Positions 17,000 to 25,620 of a DNA stretch of 32,333 nucleotides are shown in pieces (the stretch's first letter is position 1; the number at the start of each line of letters is the position of its first letter). The notes under the pieces were generated by a model. The model saw only the letters and a list, made by a program, of their open reading frames with translations, was not told the DNA's origin and searched no databases. The position numbers and the translations under genes were made by a program. This stretch comes from Peptococcaceae bacterium (GTDB lineage Bacteria; Bacillota; Desulfotomaculia; Desulfotomaculales; Pelotomaculaceae): positions 1 to 32,333 of the forward strand of contig JAAYRI010000064.1 in NCBI GenBank assembly GCA_012518875.1. The letters run 5' to 3'.

Positions 17000-17812
17000 C
17001 TATAGCCCATATTGGCTTTTTATTTTTTCAACAAACCTATAGTGTTCAACATTTTTCAATCTTGAAGCTGCTGCTTCATCAAGCACAACAGTGATCCCTC
17101 CACTGTGTAACTGGATGGCTGTTGCAGTGATTTGTGATGTTATTGGGCCTTCCAAACACCTGGCAACCATATCGGCCTTCCGGGCACCATTTACAATCAT
17201 TAAGATGTTTTTTGCCTCCAATATTGTCCCAATTCCCATAGTGATAGCAAAATGGGGCATCTGGTTTCGGGAGATGTTAGCCTTTTTAAAAAAGGCCTCA
17301 TAGTTGTCGTCTAATGTTTGTTTGGCCAACGCCTGTACCCTGGTTCTTGAACCAAGGGATGAACCCGGTTCATTAAATCCCCAATGCCCATCACCCCCAA
17401 GACCCAGGAGCTGTAAATCAATTCCCCCCGCCCTTTTAATTTCCCTCTCATACCACATGCAGAATTTTTTAGGCTCCCTTGATAGCCCGTCGGGAACATA
17501 AATATTTTCTTTTTTTATATTGACATGTTTGAATAGCTCTTCATACATGAATCGGGCATAACTCTGGTCCAGATTATAGTCTATCCCCAAATTCATGCCA
17601 ATCCCAAAGTATTCATCCAGGTTAAATGTTTTAACCCGGGAAAAATCTAGCCCTTCCCTATGCATTTCAGCCAAAAACCGGTAGGTTCCAATGGGTGTTC
17701 TGCCCGTCGCTAAACCCAGTACACAATCCGGCTTAGCCCGCACATAACCAGCGATTATTTCCGCTGCATACCTACTCATTTGTTCATAATTTTCCCTGAT
17801 AATAATTTCCAT
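17000..17812 (-). CDS. nagB: Glucosamine-6-phosphate deaminase
   Basis: This enzyme converts glucosamine 6-phosphate to fructose 6-phosphate and ammonia, linking amino sugar breakdown to glycolysis. The 270-residue length is typical. The phosphate loop LATGRTP, the catalytic aspartate in FNLDEYFG (Asp66), and the Asp141/His143/Glu148 set in GGDGHWGFNEPGSS are all present; the last three match the numbering of the E. coli enzyme. The C-terminal TATAIQLH motif is also conserved. GGGGAG lies upstream of the ATG. A probable promoter, TTTAGT-N16-TATAAT, is at 17896-17923 on the same strand. No other amino sugar genes are in the window. Confidence 0.95.
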   Translation of the reverse strand: MEIIIRENYEQMSRYAAEIIAGYVRAKPDCVLGLATGRTPIGTYRFLAEMHREGLDFSRVKTFNLDEYFGIGMNLGIDYNLDQSYARFMYEELFKHVNIKKENIYVPDGLSREPKKFCMWYEREIKRAGGIDLQLLGLGGDGHWGFNEPGSSLGSRTRVQALAKQTLDDNYEAFFKKANISRNQMPHFAITMGIGTILEAKNILMIVNGARKADMVARCLEGPITSQITATAIQLHSGGITVVLDEAAASRLKNVEHYRFVEKIKSQYGL

Positions 17813-17895
17813 TTTCTAATACTCCCCATCTGCATTAAGGCAAAAATTGACGACTTGTGGGTTAGTTTACCATTTTAAGGTTATTGCCCTAGCCT

Positions 17896-17923
17896 ATTAT
17901 ACAAAATATTTCTTTATACTAAA
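17896..17923 (-). promoter_or_regulatory. Possible nagB promoter
   Basis: On the minus strand TTTAGT (17918-17923) and TATAAT (17896-17901) are 16 bases apart, about 85 bases upstream of the nagB start. Confidence 0.45.
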
Positions 17924-18001
17924 ATACCTTTTTGCAATATCCAAACATATCCGGAAAGAAAGGACAATAAACAACCCCGGCTTACTTTCGTCCCTAGATT
18001 T

Positions 18002-18034
18002 TTATATGCAAAATATATTAAAATGCGCATATAA
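18002..18034. promoter_or_regulatory. Inverted repeat upstream of the nitroreductase gene
   Basis: TTATATGC (18002-18009) and GCATATAA (18027-18034) are perfect 8-bp arms around 17 A/T-rich bases that include TATATT (18014-18019), a possible -10. It ends 28 bases before the GTG start and may be an operator or a messenger hairpin. Confidence 0.45.
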
Positions 18035-18062
18035 GAACAAAATTGAGAAGGGGTGGATATAA

Positions 18063-18674
18063 GTGAATTTAACGGAAATTGTTAGAGGGCGACGCAGTAT
18101 ACGCAAATATCAGGACAGAGAAATCCCCCAGGATGTTTTAAATGAAATATTAGAAGATGCCTTGTGGGCACCTTCGGGAACAAACAGGCAAAACTGGCAC
18201 ATTTATGTTGTTAGAGGTGAAAAAAAAGAAAACCTTTTTAAAAGCATGATCCAGGCCAGCCAGGTATTAAAACGCAGACTTGATCAGCTATTACCGGAAA
18301 AAGCCGTAAAGGCTACCATGAACTTCTTCAAAAGTCTTGGCGGCGCCCCCGTGCTGCTGATGATTTACATGCCAAAATATACCTATGATATCAATAAAGA
18401 CATGAGCCTGTCAGAAAGATATTCGGTTGAATATGATCGCTTCACCAACGCACTAAGCGCTTCTGCTCTCATCCAAAACATCCTGCTTCTGGCCAAAGAA
18501 AAAGGTTTGGGCACCTGCTGGCTTACAGGCCCTAAATATGCTGAGGATGCAATTAATGAGGAAATGGGAATTACAGACAAGGAAATGGTATCTGTGGTTA
18601 CCATTGGTTACCCCAGTGAGGAACCACGCGCCCCCAGAAGAAAGGGCGAAAAGATTGAATGGATCGGTTATTAA
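18063..18674 (+). CDS. Nitroreductase-family FMN oxidoreductase
   Basis: The 203-residue protein belongs to the nitroreductase family of FMN enzymes that use NAD(P)H. The N-terminal FMN-phosphate motif RGRRSIRKYQDREIP and LWAPSGTNRQNWHIYVV are clear, as is LAKEKGLGTCWLTGP in the second half. The start is GTG behind AAGGGGTGG. It stands alone between an inverted repeat and a strong terminator. The natural substrate cannot be inferred; this family also includes proteins of unknown role in anaerobes. Confidence 0.9.
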   Translation: MNLTEIVRGRRSIRKYQDREIPQDVLNEILEDALWAPSGTNRQNWHIYVVRGEKKENLFKSMIQASQVLKRRLDQLLPEKAVKATMNFFKSLGGAPVLLMIYMPKYTYDINKDMSLSERYSVEYDRFTNALSASALIQNILLLAKEKGLGTCWLTGPKYAEDAINEEMGITDKEMVSVVTIGYPSEEPRAPRRKGEKIEWIGY

Positions 18675-18684
18675 ATAACCTGCC

Positions 18685-18720
18685 AAACGGCTCATATGCA
18701 TATGAGCCGTTTGTTTTTAA
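18685..18720 (+). terminator. Long perfect palindrome terminator after the nitroreductase gene
   Basis: A 28-base perfect palindrome (18685-18712; arms begin AAACGGCTCATATG) is followed by GTTTTTAA on the plus strand. It is 11 bases after the nitroreductase stop. A smaller palindrome (18666-18680) spans the stop codon itself. Confidence 0.85.
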
Positions 18721-18804
18721 GCCATTGAAATCAATCAGGAGAGGGGAGGAGCTAAAAGAACTGCCAGGCCAATTAGTGTACTCCCAACCCAATCCTCTGC
18801 TGCC

Positions 18805-20034
18805 TCAAGCAGGTATCGTCCCTGCCCTTCCGGCTTCAATTAGGACCTTGTTACCCGCCAAGAAAAACCCTACAACTACTATCAACGGGCCAGTGGCAAT
18901 TAGTAGCCATGTAACAGGCACCACATCTGCCAATGGACCAAACAATAATATTCCCAGTGGCATTACTGTATTAGATATCATTACCAGAATACTAAACACC
19001 CGGCCAAGAAAATCTGTTTCCACTTTTTCCTGTAATAGAACTGTAGATGGGGTACTAAATATGGGCAGTGCTATACCGGCCACACCCATGATACCCACAA
19101 ATACCCAAAAGTTAGGGATAAACCCCAGCACAAAGGTGCAGGCTCCCACGATAAAAATTGAAAGGATCATGGAATGAACCTTATTCTTAAACCCACCCCA
19201 GGCGGCCATAATAATGCCGCCCAGCATCATGCCGATAGAAAAAACAACCTCAAGGGCTGTAAGTCGCCAAACATCAGGGCCAAAACTGCGGGTAACATGC
19301 AATGGCGTGAGAAGGGCCACAGGCACGGCCAAAAAATAGTACAGGGAGCAATATAGAAAAAAATTTTTTACATAGCCATGTCTCCTGATATATATAAAAC
19401 CTTCACGTAAATCGCTATGATAGCTAAGTCTCTGTTTCTGTGACGCCTTGGAGTGAACTGGAACATGTAAAAACAGCAACAATACCGCTACCGCTATAGC
19501 TGCCGTTACAACATCAATAAAAAATATCTTTTCTATAGATGTGACAGTTAGCAGCGCACCGCTTAGCATGGGGGAAATCAGCGCCACCAAGGATTGTATA
19601 CTCCCGTTGGTAGCATTGACTTTGGTTAGTTTTTCTTCGGGTACAAGCTGCGGTATAAAGGCGCCTACCGCCGGCGCCTGAACGGCTGCCCCCAACGCCC
19701 GTATGGCTAAAATAATAAAGAATAACCACAACATATCATAGCCAATAAAAAACAAAACAGCCAAAATAAGCGTTGCAGCCGCTATCATCGAATCAGAAAG
19801 CATGATCATTACCTTACGACTATAACGGTCAGCCCATACACCCGCAAAGGGGGAAAGGAAAAAGGTGGGGAGGAAACCACAAATAATGGCTATTGTCATC
19901 ATCACACCCGATTGGGTGATTAAGGTAATATGCCACATAATCGCATATTGAACCAGTGAGGAGCCAAAAAGTGATATGGTCTGGCTGAGCAAAAAAAGTG
20001 TTATGTTCCTTTTCCAATTAGCATACATATTCAA
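18805..20034 (-). CDS. MFS multidrug/macrolide-type efflux transporter
   Basis: This 409-residue membrane protein has about 12 hydrophobic segments and belongs to the major facilitator superfamily. The conserved loop between helices 2 and 3 reads GVWADRYSRKVMIML (about 65-79). The overall pattern resembles the drug-exporting MFS_3/MefA-like group that antiports drugs against protons. The ribosome binding site is modest (AGGAAT, 6 bases before the ATG). It stands alone and converges with the nitroreductase gene. The exported compound is unknown; a non-drug substrate is possible. Confidence 0.85.
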   Translation of the reverse strand: MNMYANWKRNITLFLLSQTISLFGSSLVQYAIMWHITLITQSGVMMTIAIICGFLPTFFLSPFAGVWADRYSRKVMIMLSDSMIAAATLILAVLFFIGYDMLWLFFIILAIRALGAAVQAPAVGAFIPQLVPEEKLTKVNATNGSIQSLVALISPMLSGALLTVTSIEKIFFIDVVTAAIAVAVLLLFLHVPVHSKASQKQRLSYHSDLREGFIYIRRHGYVKNFFLYCSLYYFLAVPVALLTPLHVTRSFGPDVWRLTALEVVFSIGMMLGGIIMAAWGGFKNKVHSMILSIFIVGACTFVLGFIPNFWVFVGIMGVAGIALPIFSTPSTVLLQEKVETDFLGRVFSILVMISNTVMPLGILLFGPLADVVPVTWLLIATGPLIVVVGFFLAGNKVLIEAGRAGTIPA

Positions 20035-20267
20035 ATTCCTGTAAATAGAAATCCGGAGGTAAAGCGCCCTGTTTGGGGTTTCTATCAGCCGGTAGACAGA
20101 CAGGTTAGGGTGGATATGGTAGTCCTAGGGGAAAAAAAGTGGTTGTTATGCCTTTAAACGTGATTATAGGACAAGTTATGCAGATAGCATCCTATCCTGC
20201 CCAGGATCATTGCATTGGAAATAAGAGGAATTCCAAGAGGCCAAGAACCTCCGGGCGCCCGCAGAAT

Positions 20268-20302
20268 AAAGGAAGTAACGGAACTTCACCGCTACTTCCT
20301 TT
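20268..20302 (-). terminator. Terminator of the asr operon
   Basis: AAAGGAAGTA and TACTTCCTTT form a 10-bp outer stem, with an inner CGG/CCG extension after one mismatch. On the minus strand CCTTTATTCTG closes and follows it. It lies 15 bases after the asrC stop. Confidence 0.7.
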
Positions 20303-20316
20303 GCATCCTGGATGGT

Positions 20317-21279
20317 TTAATATTTAACACCTTTCCAATAAACAGGTGTATATACTTCTGCTGTCTCCGGCAGCTGCACATCCTTCAAGGCCCATTTTTT
20401 GAATTCTTCAAAACCAGTACGATCAACAATATAGCCAATATGCTCTTTGCCACCCGGCGCATTCGGATCTATATATTGCTGCACATAATCATAGGTGTTT
20501 AGTATTATTTTAATGATGCTGTCCTCATCCACCCATTTAATGAAATCCTCACCAAGGCGAGGATTCCTTTTTCCTGATCTGCCCAATAGCGTTAGGCGGT
20601 AGAGCTTTTGCTCACCTCTGGTCCAGGCACCTACAGGACAAGCCAGGACACACTCACCGCACCCAATGCATTTATTCGCATAACGTTCCACCTTGTAATT
20701 GACTTCACTTAATGCACCAACGGATTTTTTTTCACAGGCTTTAACACAGGCGCCACAGTTTACACAACGATCTTTATTATATTGGGGTTCAGTCATCCCC
20801 ATGATACCGAAGTCATGCATACGTACCTTGGCACAATCATTGGGGCATCCCGTGAGCGCAATTTTAAAATGCAGATCGTTTGGGAAAATGGCCTTTTCAA
20901 TGCGTTGAGCAAATGCTGTTGTGTCATAGCAGGCGAAAGGACAAACACGGTTGCCTACACAAGCAACGACGTTTCTGGTGCCGGCGGCGGAATATCCCTT
21001 GCCGGGTTCCTGTTGATTGATACCCAACCCTTCAATAATCGGTTGCAAAAGTTCATTTACTGCAGGTATATTTGCAAAGGCGATGCCCGGTATCTCAAAA
21101 CCCTGCCTATTTGTTATATGCACTGTCCCATTACCATAGGTTTCAGCAATATTTTGCAGCAGGGAAAGATATTTTGCTTCTAGATGGCCACCAGGTACAC
21201 GAACCCTGGAGGCTGTAACACCCCGCACCTTGGTCACACGAAATGCGTTTTTCTTGAGTAATTTTGTATTTGTATCCAT
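20317..21279 (-). CDS. asrC: Anaerobic sulfite reductase subunit C
   Basis: This is the siroheme subunit that reduces sulfite to sulfide. The 320-residue protein has the siroheme/[4Fe-4S] motif C-x5-C-xn-C-x3-C at Cys107, 113, 145 and 149. A ferredoxin insert follows with Cys172, 175, 178, 182 and Cys204, 207, 210, 214. The start of the siroheme domain, GGHLEAKYL and HITNRQGFEIPGI, is typical of AsrC. It lies 17 bases downstream of asrB and is the last gene of asrABC. Its presence implies assimilatory or detoxifying sulfite reduction in an anaerobe. Confidence 0.95.
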   Translation of the reverse strand: MDTNTKLLKKNAFRVTKVRGVTASRVRVPGGHLEAKYLSLLQNIAETYGNGTVHITNRQGFEIPGIAFANIPAVNELLQPIIEGLGINQQEPGKGYSAAGTRNVVACVGNRVCPFACYDTTAFAQRIEKAIFPNDLHFKIALTGCPNDCAKVRMHDFGIMGMTEPQYNKDRCVNCGACVKACEKKSVGALSEVNYKVERYANKCIGCGECVLACPVGAWTRGEQKLYRLTLLGRSGKRNPRLGEDFIKWVDEDSIIKIILNTYDYVQQYIDPNAPGGKEHIGYIVDRTGFEEFKKWALKDVQLPETAEVYTPVYWKGVKY

Positions 21280-21296
21280 CCGGTATTCCCCCTTTC

Positions 21297-22091
21297 CTAG
21301 TCAATTAATTCGCGGCTTTTGGTAAAATTAAAAACCGGCCCATCCAAACAGATGTAGGTATCATTAACCTTGCAATGGCCACATTTGCCAATCCCGCAAC
21401 ACATCTTTCGCTCCATTGATACCCAGATGTTTTCCTCACGGAAACCTGCCTTGAGGAGCGCCATGGTTGTGAAGTGTATCATCACCGGTGGCCCCACAAC
21501 TATCGCTTCCGCTGTGACGGCATTTTTCAATGACAGCTTGGGGATATAATCAGTCACCAGGCCAACCTGGTATGACGACCCTTCTTCCGCCCTGTCAACC
21601 GTCAAAATGAGTTGCATCTTATCCTTCCACCCGGCAAAATCCTCACGGAACAGGATGTCCGCCGGTGTTTTAAAGCCCACAATTAGGGTCAACCCTTTTA
21701 TGTCTTGGGTGTGCCGGGTAAAATAGTCTACAACACCACGCACGGGTGAAAAGCCGGTCCCACCGGCAACTATAACCAGTTCCTTGTTTTTGTAACTCTC
21801 TACATCAAAACCATTGCCATAAGGGCCACGTAAAAACAGCCTGTCTCCGGCACGATATGCAAAAATTTCATTGGTGACCTTACCAACACGGCGGATAGTT
21901 AGATCAACTGTACCATCATTTATACCGCAAACAGATATTGGCGCTTCACCATACTTGGGAATGGAAACCTCAAAAAACTGACCCGGCTTCACTGCTCCCT
22001 CATAGGTCAGGCGGAACGTATATTCTCTGTCTGTGTGTTTAATAACATCCTTTATTTCAGCGAGAAAGGGCTTATATTCATTATGCGTCAT
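21297..22091 (-). CDS. asrB: Anaerobic sulfite reductase subunit B
   Basis: This is the FAD- and NAD(P)H-binding subunit of anaerobic sulfite reductase, related to dihydroorotate dehydrogenase electron transfer subunit PyrK. The 264-residue protein shows FLRGPYGNGF and the nucleotide-binding GGTGFSPVRGVVDYF. A C-terminal cysteine group (231, 232, 237, 240 and 248, in MCCGIGKCGHC and YICLDGPVF) can bind a [2Fe-2S] cluster. A GTG at 22097 is open, but AAGGAGGTG is best spaced for the ATG at 22091. It overlaps the asrA stop by 11 bases. Confidence 0.94.
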   Translation of the reverse strand: MTHNEYKPFLAEIKDVIKHTDREYTFRLTYEGAVKPGQFFEVSIPKYGEAPISVCGINDGTVDLTIRRVGKVTNEIFAYRAGDRLFLRGPYGNGFDVESYKNKELVIVAGGTGFSPVRGVVDYFTRHTQDIKGLTLIVGFKTPADILFREDFAGWKDKMQLILTVDRAEEGSSYQVGLVTDYIPKLSLKNAVTAEAIVVGPPVMIHFTTMALLKAGFREENIWVSMERKMCCGIGKCGHCKVNDTYICLDGPVFNFTKSRELID

Positions 22092-23100
22092 TACCACCCA
22101 CCTCCTTCACTGCGCTGCCTAGTTTATTAATGCAATGAGAGAAAGATATATATTCGGGGCAGATATCATCACATCTGCCGCAACCAACACACATATGATA
22201 GCCAAAGCGCTTTTTAAAGTCATATACCTTATGGAGCACCTTGAAACGCATCCGTTCCCCGTTCTTCTTGCGGTATGAACCACCACCGGCTACATCTGTA
22301 TAACCGTCAACCATGCAGGAAGCTGCCACGCGACGCCGTTCACCAACCTTGCCATTATCAGTATAGAAAATATCCTGCATAGTAAAACAGGTGCATGTGG
22401 GGCAAACAAAATTACATCTGCCGCAATTAATGCACCTGCCATCGTATTCATCCCACATTTTTGATTTCACCACACCTATGGATAGCCCAGGTGGGATTTC
22501 CACATGTACATTGGTTTCGGTTACATGTGACGGCTGCACATCCATCTGTCGCAAGCTATGTTTGGATAGTAGGGATTCCCAGTCTGCACAATGGTTGTCC
22601 ATCACATAGCCATCCCCGTTCTCTTCAAGGCTGGCATCATAAGTTTCAATGATGTTCGTTTGCATATCTACACAAAAGCAGTTCTCAAACGCCTTTTGGC
22701 ATCCCATTAAAACAAATTTAACCCGCTTTCGAAATCTCTGATAATAATAATCTTCAAAACCGTTTTGCAGGTAAATCTGATCAAGACGTTTCACTGCATG
22801 TAGATCACAGCTACGCAAAAAAATAATTGCTCCTTTTTTCGGCTCTTCCGCTTCCTTGATCTGATCTTCTGTAAAGAAGAAAAGGGTCTGGGAAAGCGGC
22901 AGGAGGATCTCTTTGAAGGAGTACCTTGATTTTTGGTCGAAAACGATTTCTTCCACTGTGTGTATTTGCCCATATTGAATAGAATCAGTATCCGAATATG
23001 GGCCACCTCCCGCCATTCGTACCGGAGCATAGATCAGATAGTCATCCCTCCATCGCTCTAGCACAGCATTAACACCGTCCTTTGCGAGAAAAAACCCCAT
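22081..23100 (-). CDS. asrA: Anaerobic sulfite reductase subunit A
   Basis: This is the Fe-S electron-transfer subunit of AsrABC, 339 residues. Two ferredoxin-type motifs are clear: Cys223, 226, 229, 233 (CINCGRCNFVCPTC) and Cys304, 307, 310, 314 (CVGCGRCDDICPEY). Earlier cysteines in IIFLRSCDLHAVKRLDQIY and FENCFCVD are also family features. It is first in the operon; GAGGTG is 8 bases before the ATG. The upstream -10 has no matching -35 (see 23156-23161), suggesting activator-dependent expression. Confidence 0.94.
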   Translation of the reverse strand: MGFFLAKDGVNAVLERWRDDYLIYAPVRMAGGGPYSDTDSIQYGQIHTVEEIVFDQKSRYSFKEILLPLSQTLFFFTEDQIKEAEEPKKGAIIFLRSCDLHAVKRLDQIYLQNGFEDYYYQRFRKRVKFVLMGCQKAFENCFCVDMQTNIIETYDASLEENGDGYVMDNHCADWESLLSKHSLRQMDVQPSHVTETNVHVEIPPGLSIGVVKSKMWDEYDGRCINCGRCNFVCPTCTCFTMQDIFYTDNGKVGERRRVAASCMVDGYTDVAGGGSYRKKNGERMRFKVLHKVYDFKKRFGYHMCVGCGRCDDICPEYISFSHCINKLGSAVKEVGGNDA

Positions 23101-23130
23101 CTGTCCAACACCTCTTTCTTTTATGATATT

Positions 23131-23161
23131 TATACGGGGGTATACCTCCTTAAATATTATA
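23131..23161 (-). promoter_or_regulatory. Probable asr promoter (-10 only) and leader palindrome
   Basis: TATAAT on the minus strand is at 23156-23161, but the bases 17 upstream (AGCTAC) do not resemble a -35. A small inverted repeat, TATAC-N4-GTATA, lies at 23131-23144 in the early leader. The arrangement fits positive control, which is inference. Confidence 0.4.
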
Positions 23162-23238
23162 CTATTTATTGATCATAGGTAGCTGGCAAGATGTTTAAAA
23201 GACCTTATTTTAACGTCCTTTGCATGTTCCCCCGACAT

Positions 23239-23269
23239 TTGCATCATGTTTCTCCTTATGTGATACAAT
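23239..23269 (+). promoter_or_regulatory. Possible promoter of the RemA-like gene
   Basis: TTGCAT (23239-23244) and TACAAT (23264-23269) are 19 bases apart. Transcription from here would start inside the upstream extension of the reading frame, supporting the shorter start at 23299. Confidence 0.35.
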
Positions 23270-23298
23270 ACCATAAAAAAGCAAGGATGTGGTTTTCA

Positions 23299-23679
23299 GT
23301 GGAGATCAGGGAAAAGGTAATAGTCCCCCTGGGCTATGGCAAATTTGTCAGGGCAGACAAAATAATTGCCCTGGAACCCATCGAAGAAAATAGGGGGCCG
23401 GGGCGCCGAACCATGGTTTTTGTTGAGCAAATGCCCACTCCCATTGTTGCCTCCAGAACGGAACAAGCCATTTTAGAAAATATAGTGCAAACCCCCAAAG
23501 AGGTGCTGGGGGCTCAAGCTGCTCTGGAAATATTAAGAGACCTTTTGGAGGACATCAACCAGGTCGGCCCCATGCTGAGGAAAAGCATTAAGAAGGAAGC
23601 AGCCCTAGATTTGGAGCAATTCGAACGAAAAATTAGAGAAATACTAGGACGCCAGGTTCACAGGGATGAAACCCCATAG
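23299..23679 (+). CDS. RemA/DUF370-like putative DNA-binding regulator
   Basis: The 126-residue product begins VEIREKVIVPLGYGKFVRADKIIAL, close to the DUF370 start seen in RemA, the Bacillus regulator of matrix genes. GRRTMVFVEQMPTPIVASRTEQAI parallels the family GRRTRAVIITDSGHVILS segment. The usual middle helix (PIKRMIQEARERGMLIDAT in typical RemA) is replaced by a short linker, and an acidic/basic helical tail of about 60 residues is added. The frame is open from 23191, but the GTG at 23299 is chosen because AAGGATGTGGT (23283-23293) matches an extended ribosome binding site and a promoter lies at 23239-23269. Function is inferred only from family likeness. Confidence 0.7.
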   Translation: MEIREKVIVPLGYGKFVRADKIIALEPIEENRGPGRRTMVFVEQMPTPIVASRTEQAILENIVQTPKEVLGAQAALEILRDLLEDINQVGPMLRKSIKKEAALDLEQFERKIREILGRQVHRDETP

Positions 23680-23720
23680 CCAATTAAAGGGGCCCTATTG
23701 TGACTTTTTTCTTCCTTGGT

Positions 23721-24410
23721 TTATTCAACGGCAGAATCGTTGCTAATCCTACCATCAACGATTTCTATCACCCGATCAACACTGGCCGCAATGTCACGGT
23801 CATGAGTAACCATCACCAGGTTCATTTTGTCCACCCTGACTATTTCCCTGAGGAGCTCCATTACCATGTTGCTGGTTTTGCTGTCCAGGTTTCCAGTCGG
23901 CTCATCTGCAAGCAATAGTTTCGGCCTGTTGATTAGGGATCGGGCAATGGCCACCCTTTGCTGCTGCCCCCCGGACAATTGGTGCGGGTATTTGTTACTG
24001 CACATTTCAATCCCTATCCGTTCCATCAAATACATCGCTCGGCTAACAACCTTTTCCGGTGGCTTACCTTTACCGATCCAGTAGGGAATGAGAATATTCT
24101 CCAAGGCAGTAAACTCAGGTAATAAATAGTGAAACTGAAATATGAAACCGATTTTTTCATTGCGGTAAGAAGCCAATTCATCTTTGCTCATTCCTGAAAT
24201 ATCCTGGCCGTCCAGAAAGACTGCCCCACTGGTGGGGGTTTCCAATAAACCAACAATATTTAAAAGGGTGCTTTTCCCTGATCCTGAAGGGCCTATAAAT
24301 GCGGTAAACTGGCCGCCTTTGATCGCTAGATCGATGTCAAACAATACCTGAACAACTACCTCATCGCCGTATAATTTATTAATCTTATCAAGCAAAACAA
24401 TTTCATTCAT
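23721..24410 (-). CDS. ABC exporter ATPase (LolD/MacB/YknY class)
   Basis: The 229-residue ATPase has Walker [10 protein letters not shown] (40-48), signature LSGGQQQR (145-152), Walker [13 protein letters not shown] and VTHDRDIAA. The phrase ADEPTGNLD is characteristic of the MacB/LolD/FtsE branch that drives mechanotransmission exporters rather than importers. It starts 8 bases inside the end of the permease gene. Together with that permease and the adaptor encoded upstream it forms a MacAB-like or YknXYZ-like exporter. The substrate (peptide, lipid or drug) is unknown. Confidence 0.93.
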   Translation of the reverse strand: MNEIVLLDKINKLYGDEVVVQVLFDIDLAIKGGQFTAFIGPSGSGKSTLLNIVGLLETPTSGAVFLDGQDISGMSKDELASYRNEKIGFIFQFHYLLPEFTALENILIPYWIGKGKPPEKVVSRAMYLMERIGIEMCSNKYPHQLSGGQQQRVAIARSLINRPKLLLADEPTGNLDSKTSNMVMELLREIVRVDKMNLVMVTHDRDIAASVDRVIEIVDGRISNDSAVE

Positions 24411-25620
24411 TTCTGATAACCTCCATTGGGTTCAGCCCTGCTGCCCGGCGGGCAGGCACAAGGGCCGCCACGGAGGCTGCAGCAGTGGCCAAAAGAGCGG
24501 GCAAAAGGATATTTGTCAGGGTTATTTTTAGCTCATAGGTTGGGCCACCACTGCTTTTTGTCCCAATCATAAATAATTCAGCCAGGCCCAGCCCCAGTAA
24601 AATACCCACTAGCGCCCCGGCAAAACCCATGGAAAACCCCTGAATGATAAAAATACGGGCGGCACCTTTGTCATTAGTGCCCATCGCCTTCAAAATACCG
24701 AGCTGACGGGACTTTTGAATGGCAATAATGGCCAGGACACTGGCGATGCCCAGGGTAATGCTGAGCAAAACAAAAAACTGAATCATCGCCGAGGAGGTAT
24801 CCTGTGACCTCAGGCCACTGAGCAATTCTTTGTTCCTTTCTTGCCATGATTCTACCTTTATCCGATTAAAGGCTCCTCTAAGCCTTTCAGCTAAATTATC
24901 CGCCGCAAATACATCCTGTACTTGAATTTCGATTGCAGAAATTCCCACAACATCCAAAAAGGCTTGCGCCCTCTCTAAAGACATCACTACCATATTGTTA
25001 GCTGCTGAAGACCCCAGGTCAAATATTCCCTGAATCATGAAATGGTCGCCTGTTCCCTTTTGGTTTCTCAGATAAAAGGTATCACCTACCTGGAGCCCTG
25101 ATTTTTCGGAGGAGGCCGTACCAATGAGGACATTGTTTCCACCTGGCCGAATATCTCCATTGACCAGGTTTCCTTTAAACTTATAGATCACATCAGCCTC
25201 CGGCAATGTTACCCCCTTGATGATCACGGGGAACGAGGACCGCCCCTTTTCTATGTATCCATTGCCGTTTACCATTGGCGCAGCCACAGTTATGCCTGGG
25301 GTACCTTCCAGGTATTCGTTGTAGCGTTGCCATGACAATATCTCCCCTTCCTCTATTTTCAGCGGCATTTGACAGTCATCTATAGTACCACTGCCAATAC
25401 CCTGGGGTTGCGGAGAGGATAAAGGCGGCGCTATGGTAATATGTGGGGATGAGCCGATTGTGCGCTGAATGAGGTTTCTCTGTAACCCATCCATGAGTGA
25501 AATCAAGAAAACCTGCACGGCCACCCCGACAGCAATACCAAGAATAATTAGTATAGTCTGGGACCTGCCACTCATTAGAAACCTACAGGCAATCATGAAT
25601 TCATAGGTGTTAAACCTCAT
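24403..25620 (-). CDS. MacB/FtsX-family exporter permease
   Basis: The 405-residue membrane protein has one N-terminal membrane segment (about 22-44), a large extracytoplasmic domain and three C-terminal segments (about 282-305, 333-360 and 370-395). This four-helix layout is that of the FtsX/MacB type. The C-terminal motif [19 protein letters not shown] is typical. It overlaps the adaptor gene by 11 bases and the ATPase gene by 8 bases, so all three are translated as a unit. Confidence 0.92.
   Translation of the reverse strand: MRFNTYEFMIACRFLMSGRSQTILIILGIAVGVAVQVFLISLMDGLQRNLIQRTIGSSPHITIAPPLSSPQPQGIGSGTIDDCQMPLKIEEGEILSWQRYNEYLEGTPGITVAAPMVNGNGYIEKGRSSFPVIIKGVTLPEADVIYKFKGNLVNGDIRPGGNNVLIGTASSEKSGLQVGDTFYLRNQKGTGDHFMIQGIFDLGSSAANNMVVMSLERAQAFLDVVGISAIEIQVQDVFAADNLAERLRGAFNRIKVESWQERNKELLSGLRSQDTSSAMIQFFVLLSITLGIASVLAIIAIQKSRQLGILKAMGTNDKGAARIFIIQGFSMGFAGALVGILLGLGLAELFMIGTKSSGGPTYELKITLTNILLPALLATAAASVAALVPARRAAGLNPMEVIRNE

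Noticed and set aside
17847-18062. 71-codon plus-strand open frame before the nitroreductase gene
   Set aside because: It has no ribosome binding site, runs through the nagB promoter and the inverted repeat, and its translation shows no protein-like pattern.
20139-20316. Open frames upstream of the MFS gene
   Set aside because: They overlap the asr terminator and have no proper ribosome binding site or recognisable product. The stretch 20035-20265 otherwise holds only a weak TATAAT-like element on the minus strand and short dyads.
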